DNA of 29,927 nt from Saccoglossus kowalevskii (lineage: Eukaryota; Hemichordata; Enteropneusta; Harrimaniidae). The stretch spans positions 253,260 to 283,186 of the forward strand of contig NW_003158728.1 of assembly GCF_000003605.2 (NCBI RefSeq), given 5' to 3'. The notes beneath the pieces are model-generated. The model made no database searches, was not told the DNA's origin, and saw only the letters and a list, made by a program, of their open reading frames with translations. Below are positions 1 through 10,200 of the stretch, in pieces. The position numbers were made by a program, and so were the translations under genes. Numbering within the stretch: the stretch's first letter is position 1; each line of letters opens with the position of its first letter.

Positions 1-696
1 TAAATCGGATAACAAAAATAATCGAGATCGACACAAATACAGATAAATTCAGAGTGGATTCGAGTTAGCTTGATCCATGGCGTGATTGTCATAATTATAA
101 CATCGTATTAAAACTTTATTTGGTGGAAACACATTGACCAAGCCCGGATTCTTATTTCATAAATTATTAGCAGATCAAGCCGCAAGCATGGAGGTAAAAA
201 AGAACAGAGGTGTGAATTCGACATTCAACACCAATCACCAAACAATTCAGAAACTTTTAGCCTTCGAAAATGAAAACAGTTAGCAGTGTGTAAGGGCTGT
301 GTAATTTCCTGTTTGTCCGACGCTTCGTTTTCGTGTCACTGTCAAAATTATTGCTACCTTTTACTTAACAGGGACTAAATGGTTTCTATGAAACGATAAT
401 CAGGATCGCAAAAAAAAGTCAACTGATTTGAAACACTTGCTGGACGTCTCTCTCTTCTTCTGAAATCCGCCTCGGTGACCATGGGCTGGTCCGGAATCTA
501 TTTCTTTCAAAAGTGTTGCGCCAGGTTTACGTTGTCGGCGTTTCTCTTTAAACCTAGTCGTTTTTTTATGGATGAGGACAGTTGAATGAATTTAAGGTTA
601 AGTGATGTCGCACCTTCGGATCGATTAGAAACGTGTGAATACATACACTATGGCTATACGTTTCACTGCAACTGCCCACAACACAACATCTAAAAA

Positions 697-756
697 CTCT
701 CTCTCTCTCTCTCAAAAAAAAAAAAAAAAAAAAATAGACAAAAAAAAAAGAAAAAA
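697..756. repeat. (CT)n followed by poly-A tracts
   Basis: A CT run at 697-713 is followed by 21 As (714-734) and a second A-rich tract (740-756). An A-tail after a simple repeat could mark a retroposed copy on the plus strand, but no SINE body is recognised upstream. Confidence 0.8.
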
Positions 757-2271
757 CGCCGACCGAAAAATGTATACTAGTATTGTTTAAAAGTATGTAT
801 ACTGAACGACCAGTGTTATTACGGCTCAGGGGTACGACTTCCTCTCACATTTTGTCATTTGGTGGCGCACTTTTGGCGAGAGTCGGAAATCCGGAAACAG
901 TCGACCGTTTCACGATAGGTGGGCGTGGCTACAACACGAGAAATATCCCAAATTTACTTGGATACGAGTAATCATTTTCAGCAAAAAAATCAATAACTGC
1001 CCATTTCAGTGGGACATAGATCTAAAATGGGAAACGTGAGGGTGGGCATTGCACAGGCACTTTAATGACTCGAGATCAACGGACATCTGTCAGTAAATTT
1101 ACTTTGTTGTTAACGATATGATTTAAGAGTTTTTTCAACGCTGACCAGTACCAGAACGGCAGGCATCATTTGCATATGTGCTACTAAAATTTTAAAACGG
1201 TGACGAACTTCTTGACAACCGTTGATTAGGTTTATTGAACTTATATTGTGCCATGTGTTTCGCATATTCTCATGAAGCAATACAAATTTTACATCATAAA
1301 ATGTATCAGCTTTTTGTTAAGTGGTCCTAGATATAATACATATTACATAATACTAGTGATTGTAAGATCCTATTTTGTGTATATATATATATATGGATTT
1401 ATGATGGATCTAAAAAAAGGAAATAATATTAACAATTATAGTAATTAAAGTTTTTTTACAGATGTCAGCTAAAACGCGTGTGAGATATGAAGTCGTATGT
1501 ATGTGAAACTCCATTTCAAATTCACCCTAATTTTACCTTCTCCACGCACATAAATTTGTTTCACCCAAGTTTAGTGGCGATTACTCACGACCACTAAACG
1601 AACACGTTGACTCAAGCAACACACCCTAAGCCGCAAATCTAGTAACACGCGTGCTGCCATCATTATAATGCCAAGTTGATTAATATAAATAACCTTTGAC
1701 ATCGAATTTACTACCAGGATAAACTGTGTTGTTTATTCATGCTAAAGCAATAAGGCTGCTTAAAGAAAACCGTGATTTCCAACTATGCACACAAGCGTGA
1801 CAATTCAAAATTCCGACACAGATAATTTTAATTAACTTTACTGGATGGTTCTTTTGGAAACAACAAGGTCGTATGCGTATACGTGTAACCAAGTGTTGCT
1901 AACTGTCTGTACCCCAATTGAAACACTGGTGAGGTTACTTTATGAATTATTTAATCATTTGCGTGAATAATTTTTGTTTATAGTGAAAACCTCGTATTTA
2001 CAAAATCAATATTGGACATACACTAATAATCAAGTCAAGATTTAATATCGATTTTTATGATGCTTTTTTGTTAACCAGACTGAATACAAAATTCAAATTG
2101 CATTATAATAACAATGACACGTAAATTGTGAACGGAAATGACATTGTATCAAGGGAATAACGCTGTTGATATTGAGAATGCAATGTAACCTATCACAATT
2201 CTGAGATATGAGGAAATGTTTCAACCATATAAACATGTGCAAAATACTAATGCTAACCATTTTTAATGACA

Positions 2272-2277
2272 TCTCAA
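2272..2277 (-). promoter_or_regulatory. Possible poly(A) signal of gene 1 (ATTAAA)
   Basis: The common variant ATTAAA lies about 160 bases past the stop of gene 1 on the same strand. No canonical AATAAA is nearer; the next is at 1737-1732. Position is the only support. Confidence 0.3.
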
Positions 2278-2438
2278 CACATTGTGATGAATATTTGATA
2301 TTTAGATGACATTATCTTATATATAAAACTTATATCATCTTCAATTCTGCTTGAAGAATGGTACTGTCAACTTGGTGGTAACAGACGAGCACACAACAAC
2401 AGATTCACGGTACAGATAGATTGTGCATTAACACATTG

Positions 2439-2725
2439 TTACAGAATATTATTCTTTCTCACATAATAAAATGTGTCCAAGACAACCAACACAATAATTA
2501 TTGAAAACAAAATGGACGCAAACATGTAGATAGGCAGCTGACGTAACGTTTGTTCTGTTGACGTATATTTAGAATCAACGACTATTGGTGTTGTCGCAAT
2601 CTCTGTTAATTCAGCTGGAGCTTCACTACTATTACTTGCCATGGGTGTTACCGATGCAGATGGTGCGAATTGTGTAGTCATCATAGAAGTTACATCGTGT
2701 GTTGATGGCCAAGTAGTAGTCGGTT
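2439..2725 (-). CDS. Gene 1 exon 4: Ser/Thr-rich stalk, transmembrane helix, short tail
   Basis: The acceptor is TGTTCACAG. The exon encodes residues 167-261 and the TAA stop at 2441-2439. The first 60 residues are dominated by Ser, Thr, Ala and Pro, then a hydrophobic run ending IIIVLVVLDTF spans the membrane. The cytoplasmic end is YYVRKNNIL, whose basic residues fit the positive-inside rule. Confidence 0.85.
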
Positions 2726-4450
2726 CTGTGAACATAAAGCACAACTATATTTAACCTACATTGAGTAAGGACCATACAATAATTCCTTGAAAAGCTGAGG
2801 GAGACGCCAGTGACTCTGCACAATTAACAGACAATTATAAACCACGAACACTCCGAATATAAATATATGAATATTCCCTCACTGGCCACATTTATTTGAT
2901 GTAAATGATGCAATTCTAGAAAAGCATTCTGTCTAGTTTTATGTCAAGTGATATCGTCAATATTATTGTCTAATCTCGTGTGTTTTACAATGGTTGAGAT
3001 AAAACCACAAATGTATCTGTTTTGGATATATTATCATTGACTAATTGGTACTAAAAAGCACAACTCATAGAGGTGGATCAATTTCTGACGCTTTGTTAAG
3101 ATAGTCGAACTAACACAGTTATGGCTTACAGAAAATGATAGTGCTTCTTCATTCATTCGGGCGTCTTTACAAGCATCACATCAATGGGACTCACCGGTAA
3201 TATTCTTCTCACAAAGAAATATTAGAGGGTATTGACAAAAAACTGGTAGATAACCCCAAGGATTCCCTAACACCAAAGAAATACAATCCCCGGTCATCAT
3301 TTGCAGAGCATCTTCTATGTCCTCCTGATAACTGGGTGCTTCATACCATGGTAGATATGTTATAATCCCACCATAAACAGTCCTATATACGTTTGATTCC
3401 CCAGTATCCGTCAACCCAACCCACGCTGCTGTGCCACTGCTGTAAAGTAATGTAAGTCAAATAGTTATTGCATTTTGTAAGAATTTGATAAAATAAAAAT
3501 GGTTTCAAACTTGTTCTATAATTATTAATTTCGTCACAGGTCATCGACTTTAGTAAGACATATTTATCTAATAATGTGTGCCACCGTAGGAAACCGTTAT
3601 TATAGGGATCCTCCGATTTGTTTTGAAACTGATAGCCTTAATTCGAATACTGAATATAATTTTAATTTTCAGCAATCTACAATGTTCAATGTTCACTCCA
3701 GTACCGTTTAGTAATGTACGGAATACGGCATCAAGGAACCCATTATAGTAAATGGTATAACAATCTGTGGCAGTCCACAAGTAATTTTTGAAAAGTGGAA
3801 ATCACGCTACCGATTCTTAAAAATACGAACTGTATTGTTATTCAGATCACACTAGACTGTATAGTGAGCTATATAATCTTCCAAAGATTTGTTTCAAATT
3901 ATTTTTGGGAATCTGAAACCACTTCCTATCTAATAACGCATAATCAACATTTAATGGATATCATTCGAAATCTAATTTAATTTAATTTTACTTACGGTTG
4001 ATGTTCAAGTAAGAAATTTTTGACTGCAATTAACTCATCGCCGTCTTCAATAATAACCAGACTCCCCATGTTTCCATTTTTACAGAATGCATTCGCCATG
4101 TTCCAGTTCTCCTCGATGAGTAGTGGCACATAGTAGGCATGTCCGTTGTAGTTCATTGACACTAAAGAAAATCAAATGATTGCGGAAATGATTCATAAAA
4201 TCATAGAGTGCATACATCCATTACAACATCTCACATTGTTTTTTTTACGTATCTAGAAGGTATATATAAGATGCTATACTTTTTTATGCAATATTGATTA
4301 TTTAGTGTATATGTTTGAATACACAAAAATCACAGTGCCAAAGTTAATTAGGAATATCTCACCTGTAACACTTGCGCGAATCGCCGTTCGAATCATGCTA
4401 CATAAGCACAGTATAGCAAACAACAAAATAGCCATTGCAAGTTGAATCAT
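2439..4450 (-). CDS. Gene 1: small type I membrane C-type lectin-like protein (4 exons, 261 aa)
   Basis: Exons read from the minus strand are 4450-4363, 4161-3996, 3439-3195 and 2725-2439. Their phases (1, 2, 1) join without a break, giving 261 residues and a TAA stop. Residues 1-27 are a hydrophobic signal peptide. Residues about 35-163 are a C-type lectin-like domain with the WVGL core at 91-94 and cysteines C56, C137, C153 and C161, the usual C1-C4 pattern. Residues 167-228 are rich in Ser, Thr, Ala and Pro and form a probable O-glycosylated stalk. Residues 231-250 are a transmembrane helix, followed by about 10 cytoplasmic residues. The sugar-binding EPN and WND motifs appear as EAP and WGY, so classical calcium-dependent sugar binding is doubtful. 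A second ATG five codons downstream (GCAATGG) has the better start context and would still leave a signal peptide. It is probably a cell-surface recognition or adhesion protein; the ligand cannot be inferred. Confidence 0.85.
3195..3439 (-). CDS. Gene 1 exon 3: C-terminal half of C-type lectin-like domain
   Basis: The acceptor is ACTTTACAG and the donor ACCG|GTGAGT. The exon encodes residues 85-166 with AAWVGLTDTG, GDCISL, VFCQ and FLCEK. These supply the three later conserved cysteines and the final strand of the fold. Confidence 0.88.
3996..4161 (-). CDS. Gene 1 exon 2: N-terminal half of C-type lectin-like domain
   Basis: The acceptor is TTTCTTTAG and the donor CC|GTAAGT. The exon encodes residues 30-84. 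It contains the WNMANAFC motif (Trp and first conserved Cys at C56), the GSLV strand, and the acidic IEDGDEL stretch typical of lectin helix 2. Confidence 0.85.
4363..4450 (-). CDS. Gene 1 exon 1: signal peptide
   Basis: This exon encodes the first 29 residues, with a hydrophobic core (AMAILLFAILCLCSM). It ends in phase 1 at an ACAG|GTGAGA donor. No in-frame ATG occurs within roughly 60 bases upstream of 4450. Confidence 0.8.
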
Positions 4451-5332
4451 TTGTATCGTAATGAACTTCAATAATGCTTGTGTCTCAACATTAAGCAGTC
4501 ATGTAGTCGAACGCATGCTTTATCGATCTGCTGAAGTATGCAATTTTGTTTCAATACAATCGTCATGAAAAGTCACGTTCCGTTGCCGTGCAACCATTGG
4601 ATTTAATAAAAGGCACTCAAGACTTTGACAATAATGTACAAAATAAAGAGTACATATTTGTTCACATATACTTTAAAATGTAAACAGAAAAACGCATTAA
4701 AAAGATATTTTTCTGGTTCTTGAATACGTTTGAATGTAAATATAGTTGTAGATATAGTTTTTTACCACGAAATGCATATACGAATTTAAATTCACAATAA
4801 TGAAAACCATACTGATCATAAATTAAAACAAGGGTGCATCTGACTGCTGCATTGGAGCCTATTATTCATTTGTCATTAAACAGCTAGTGTAAACATCGTG
4901 AGTAATTACACGCACATGCTTCACATGGTATATAGACGAATATCTATAGATAATTCATATTATCGTAATAGTTATTGTAATATTAACGTTTGTTTATTGA
5001 TCAACGTTATTTGTTGCTCCCTAATACAATGAATTTTAATTCTCATTAAACATGATGACTAAATTTTAGCATTTGTGATCGACACCCGACCGTAAAACCT
5101 AATGCTTTTTGTTGTATATATATGCTTCGACTCAACTGCAACTCTATTCCAATTGATAAGGTTTGAATATACAGTTCTTATGTCAGTTTCGACACTTAGC
5201 AAATAACCAGATCAAGTATATCCGTACTTATAGACTGATAATTATTCGGGACACTCATGCGTTTCGCTTCATCTACCGGGAATTACATCTGACTCATTTG
5301 TTTTGGAATTTTATTATAATATGTATGATAGT

Positions 5333-5440
5333 GATAGTTCCCCGTATCACACAGTGACAGTTCCCCGTATCACACAGTGACAGTTTCCCGTATCGAACAG
5401 TGGCAGTTCCCCGTATCACACAGTGACAGTTTTCCATATC
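5333..5440. repeat. 23-bp minisatellite, 4.7 copies
   Basis: Units lie at 5333-5355, 5356-5378, 5379-5401 and 5402-5424, with a partial unit at 5425-5440. The consensus is GACAGTTCCCCGTATCACAC plus AGT. Units differ by at most a few bases. Confidence 0.92.
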
Positions 5441-6381
5441 AATTTTGATTGGCAGTTCTTGTGGGGATTATACATACCAAGTTTACATTGAAAATGGAAG
5501 TTAGAAAATGTAACGCCACATTTTGTCTGGGTACCCACTTTTAAACCTGTCGTTTTTAATATCAAAAACGTGTGCGAAATTACAATATCAACACCTCGAA
5601 GAGTCGGCGATATAGTGACCATTATGAAATACCAGCCGAATACTTGCTAACCGGCGGTAATAGATCGTGGAACAACGTTTCTCTCCTCTTGTTTCTAATT
5701 CACTCAATCGCTTCCTGGCAACGCATTGGATTATTTTATAATAGCAGCCGATCAATTACGGCAAAACTGTGCTCTAGCATCATAATATCCGCATATTTCA
5801 TTGTGAATTATTGTAGTAAACCTTTTTCAGATCAAAAATGTTTGCGGGACTAAATGAATGCCGCCCAAAGTATATGAATCAAAATGTATACACAATATAT
5901 GTCAGGATAATGCCATTGCTCTAATTACAATCCTCTTCTCCCCCCTTGGAGACTAAATATGACGGTATTATCCAGTACACGTAATATAGAATGTGTTTAC
6001 TATGTAGATTTGAATATTGTCTGACAAACAGTGCTACGTACATCAAATAGAATAGAACTTCTGTCCAAAATAATGGGACTCGCTATTTAGAATACGACTT
6101 GACTTGCAACCTGACACCAATTTTAGTTATTGCTTTGATATACAAAACATGTATTTAAAAAACAAATCTGAGCAATTTCCACACATTTCTAATGTGATTA
6201 TTTTGTATTGAAATGAACCTACTAAAAGCAGGGTAGAAATCTGGACACCTCTGATGTCATGTCGTTTGCAATACCCTATGCTAATGAAGAGCTAATTGGG
6301 TTTTGAATTAACTTAATGTGTAGCAGTCCTATTTTAGTGAAATGTTTTCGAGTTTATTCAGAGCTGTGTACATTTCCTATA

Positions 6382-6598
6382 TTTATTATATATAGTTATC
6401 TTTCCTAAAGTAAGGTGTGGAGTACTGATGTCTTGAGGGTGCCAGATGTTGATTTCTTTTCACCGCTAGGCTCCTGTCCGTAGTCTAAATTATAAACACT
6501 ATACTTATTATATATTTATCTTTCCTAAAGTAAGGTGTGGAGCACTGATGTATTGCGGGTACCAGATTGTGTCTTTTTCACCACTATGGTCCTGTCCA
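6382..6598. repeat. Tandem duplication, 120-bp period, two copies
   Basis: About 6382-6480 and 6502-6598 share TTTCCTAAAGTAAGGTGTGG, CTGATGT, GGGT.CCAGAT, TTTTCACC and CTCCTGTCC-like words at a constant offset of 120. The copies have several substitutions and short indels, so the duplication is not recent. Confidence 0.88.
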
Positions 6599-6802
6599 GA
6601 CACTCCAGGCTTGCTAGATAGCTCGTCTTGCATGTGTGAGATACAGTTTTTTTTAATGTTTTAATTGCCAAATTCTAGCTTCGTGTCACAACAAATGATT
6701 CAATGTTATCTTAGTATTTGGCTTTTCGCAATGATTTTTTTTAAATATATACATTCCATTGACATTTATAAAATGAATTAAACACATTATCATATAGTTT
6801 CA

Positions 6803-6808
6803 TTTATT
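6803..6808 (-). promoter_or_regulatory. Possible poly(A) signal of gene 2 (AATAAA)
   Basis: This is the first AATAAA on the gene strand after the TAG, about 430 bases downstream. No ATTAAA lies between. Position is the only support. Confidence 0.35.
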
Positions 6809-7238
6809 CATGCAACTAGTTATCCTACATTAATTTCAACAAACTTGAAAATACTTTCACGAAACACCAACATCAAGTATCAAAGCGTCAATTGCAAATA
6901 ATGGAATGGTACATCTTAGAACAGAGGAGCGCGCCCGTTCTTTAGAAAAGCTTAATATGATGCTAGCGCTAACGCACTTCTAGATTCCCTCATACCCGCA
7001 TTGAGCGCGCTATGGTTATAGAATATTACTGGAGGAAGTTTATAGCTGTAAATATTATAAACCATCGCTAAAGTACAAAAATCGTCGATCAGGTGTGTAG
7101 TACAAGCTAGACGTTGATATAATTACAATCCAAATGCACTGCTATAGAAGATGAGACATATAATCGAGCCTGCTTCAGCTAACTGTTGATTCCAAGGGAA
7201 CGCAACAGTTGTTGTCATTAAATAATTCTATTTGACTG

Positions 7239-7257
7239 CTACAAGTTTGCTGGACAA
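7239..7257 (-). CDS. Gene 2 exon 27 (coding part): last six residues and stop
   Basis: A strong acceptor (polypyrimidine tract then TTTAATTTCAG) lies 125 bases beyond exon 26. In the required phase it reads S-C-P-A-N-L and then TAG. The short tail gives a secreted C-terminus with one free Cys. If the true next exon lies elsewhere, the protein would be longer; I found no better candidate in 4451-7238. Confidence 0.5.
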
Positions 7258-10200
7258 CTGAAATTAAATAATATGAGAAAAAAATGCGTTTATATCACAC
7301 ATGATATAAATCAAATATTAGCACATATTATGAAACGAAATTTGAAGTAGGTGTTTGTAAACATCAATTTTATGTATCATACCTTCCAGGTACCAGCCAG
7401 CTATTTCCAAACTCCTCAGCAGTAGTTGCAATGTCGCCATTTGGCTTCTGGAAATCGTTGTCTTGGGAACCGTCTGCGTCTCCAAATAATCCGTGTACAC
7501 TACCTCTCAGATTATCATCGCGTAGAATGACGTCAACTTTGTGTATATTGCCTTTCCATGTTATAGTTATATCGGGTTCGTTTATGTTCACCACAGATGC
7601 TCCATTTTCCGTTTGTACAAGCACTGAATTGTTACTAAGTGTTAGGGGATGGGTATTTGACATGTTATTCCCATTAACCTGTGAAAATAAAAATCGAGTT
7701 ACAACCGATATTCTATAATATGTGTCCAGCTTTGTTTTTATTTACAAAAACAATCAACATGTAGTATGAAACAATATTGATATTTACATGTTCCCAGCAA
7801 AGGTGCAACTTTCAGAATGTGTCATGTTTTCAATCAATCAATCATGTTTATAACTTGTGTATGGTAATAAACTTCAGACGCCGCCGAAATCTAGTTGACA
7901 GCAAGAGGGCCACAAGACTTGTTGTTCCCCCTAAAATTATGATCCATTCTCCCCTATCAGTAAATCGACTGTTCCGGTCACGTTAGAGCAGTAGACGCGT
8001 TGACGAGAAAGGATGAAACGATTCTCGCTGTCAACGACATTTCGGCGGCCATTTGTGTTTCAGGTCAATTCACATAACACAAATAGCTTAGCTGCAACAT
8101 AAAACGTAGATGTGGGTAAAATTACTGACGTACTAATATGGTGTTGTCCTCCATCAGTTGAATGAACTCTTTTCCTTCAACGGCAATGTTGATGGTTATC
8201 ATTCTGGTTGGTGGTTTATATGGAGTCCGTGGATTTTGACTCCGGAAATCAGCTGTTATCTCGAATGATACTCCATCGTATTTGGGACTATTACGCACGA
8301 TTGTGTATGTGCAGTATCCTTGGAAGTCGTACTTGAGTCCATCAAACGTTCTCAAGTGGGGGTCACCTTGGCCCACTCCTAATGGAATGTGGAAGCACAC
8401 ATTTGTGAAATTAGAGGAGTTGGCTTTTCAGGAATCTTGTGCGAATACTCGCTGGCAAAATCTGCGTCTATGTTGTATTCACTATCATTACTATTTTACT
8501 CATAAAAACAAAAACAAAAACAAAACAGCTTCATATAAACTTTGTAGTATTTCGTCACATATTTGAATAACCTGTGTCTATTTTAATGGTGCTTGCATGT
8601 TATTGGGTATTCTCTGGAAGCGTTTCTTACTACGACATTACTAAAAAATATTTCAAGTGGTTTGCCTTCAAATAAATTGTCTGTAGTTGCCTTGGTGATA
8701 CTTACCATCGGGTAGATTTGGTTGTTGACCTGAATCTGTTGAGATAATTAGAAATAATGACAATAAACAGTTTTGTCTGCCAAATTAATACCTGTCATTC
8801 TATATTTTAACGCGCATCTGTGTATGTTAGGAATATTGTCTACCTTCTATCAATTTGGGGTAAGGTGATAGTTTAAATACATCTCAACTGTTTCCCTAAG
8901 CAAAAATAGCAAAACCCTTCGAATTACCCGCATGTGATTTAATTACTGTGATATTCATACTGTTTCTGGAGTTAGAAGATATTGTTATCTCTACAAACCA
9001 TGCCTATAGTAGTCCTGTTAGTTAATCTTACTGAAAGGCCATGGTGATGACGCGTCTGAATATGTTGAAATTATTAGTACCGACTGATGTGAAATGAGAA
9101 CCTTTGATAGTTTTTGAAGATCTCGTTTAGATGATGTGTTACCTTGCCGTAACCAGTGCACAGACTTTCTTTGATCTATCAACACACATGACTACCCTGT
9201 CTTGCAAGTACAACAAGAGTACATGGCATTACAAACACGTAATGATTCAATATAATGCCTGAAACAGTCAATTGGATTAGATTTTGAATTTAATAGCAAA
9301 ATTGACCCCTTACTTGTATATTTGCTGTCACAACATAGTCCCATCCATCCTTCATCACATCTACACGTGGCATTGCAGTTATCCAAGGCAACACACGTAC
9401 CATGTCCGGAACATTCTGTCAGGAGACAAGTCACGTAATTATTATGAATGCTTACACAAATGACATTCATCATTAAGTCACTATAAATTAATACAATATA
9501 ATAATAATGACTTTTCAAATTTGTTCTAAATTTATATAGCAAGTGTATAAACATCATTACAAGAATGAAGTTACATAAACATCGCTTGTGCACATTATGT
9601 AAAGCAACATAGTTACAAATTAAAACAATCAACTACATTGCCAACACATTACGTACGACAGCGATGTACATCATGCCACGTGTAGCATTTACGTTAGCGG
9701 CATTGTTCACAACACGAATTTATAGCATATGATGCAATGGGTGCAGGTTGGGGAAAACACCGAGCAGTACACTTACCTGGGGATGCCGCACAAGGTGCAC
9801 ACTCCGGTTCGGTACAAAATTCACCCTTTCTTCCAACAACACACACATACGATATACCACAAATGTATAGAGGCCTGCAAACACATTCACCGTCTACGAG
9901 TACTGGCTCTTCATCTTCCGTGCATGCACAGTCGTCTACACACACACAGCCGTCTTCAGTTGTTCCAGGCATAAGCTCTTTGTCACATGTGCAATCGACA
10001 GGTGACACTGCTCCGTCAAGTTCACGCTTCGTCCTGGAAATGCACTGAAGGAATAAGGTCAAAATAATCACTGCACACACACTGCACAAGCTATGCTATT
10101 AAAATCCTTTACAAATAGTATGATTTGTGCGAGTTCAATGATCACGTCTTAGAAAGTGAAACTACTGTATTTGTTTAATGATTAGTGGTTTCAAAACAAT

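Larger units (their letters stand above)
1..2438. other. 3' flank of gene 1, no gene recognised
   Basis: AT-rich sequence with a CT/poly-A tract and a TA run. Short open frames at 783-971 (+) and 1248-1448 (+) have no recognisable domain, and I treat them as chance. Part of this will be the 3' untranslated region of gene 1. Confidence 0.5.
4451..7238. other. Intergenic between genes 2 and 1
   Basis: This holds the start region of gene 1, the 3' end of gene 2 and two tandem repeats. Open frames such as 5572-5853 (+) show no domain or codon bias. A CCAAT sequence on the minus strand near 4600, about 150 bases upstream of the gene 1 ATG, is the only promoter-like word I noticed. Confidence 0.5.

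Noticed and set aside
783-971. 62-codon plus-strand frame near the left edge
   Set aside because: Short, without a domain, and next to low-complexity sequence.
5572-5853. 93-codon plus-strand open frame
   Set aside because: No domain, no signal peptide and no splice context. Composition matches the surrounding intergenic DNA.
7431-7718. Plus-strand 95-codon frame over the vWD exon
   Set aside because: Antisense of exon 26, which has clear vWD motifs on the minus strand.
9729-10048. Plus-strand frames over exon 22, rich in His, Ser and Thr
   Set aside because: These are the antisense of a Cys-rich exon. The minus strand carries the cysteine pattern, matching splice sites and the correct phase.
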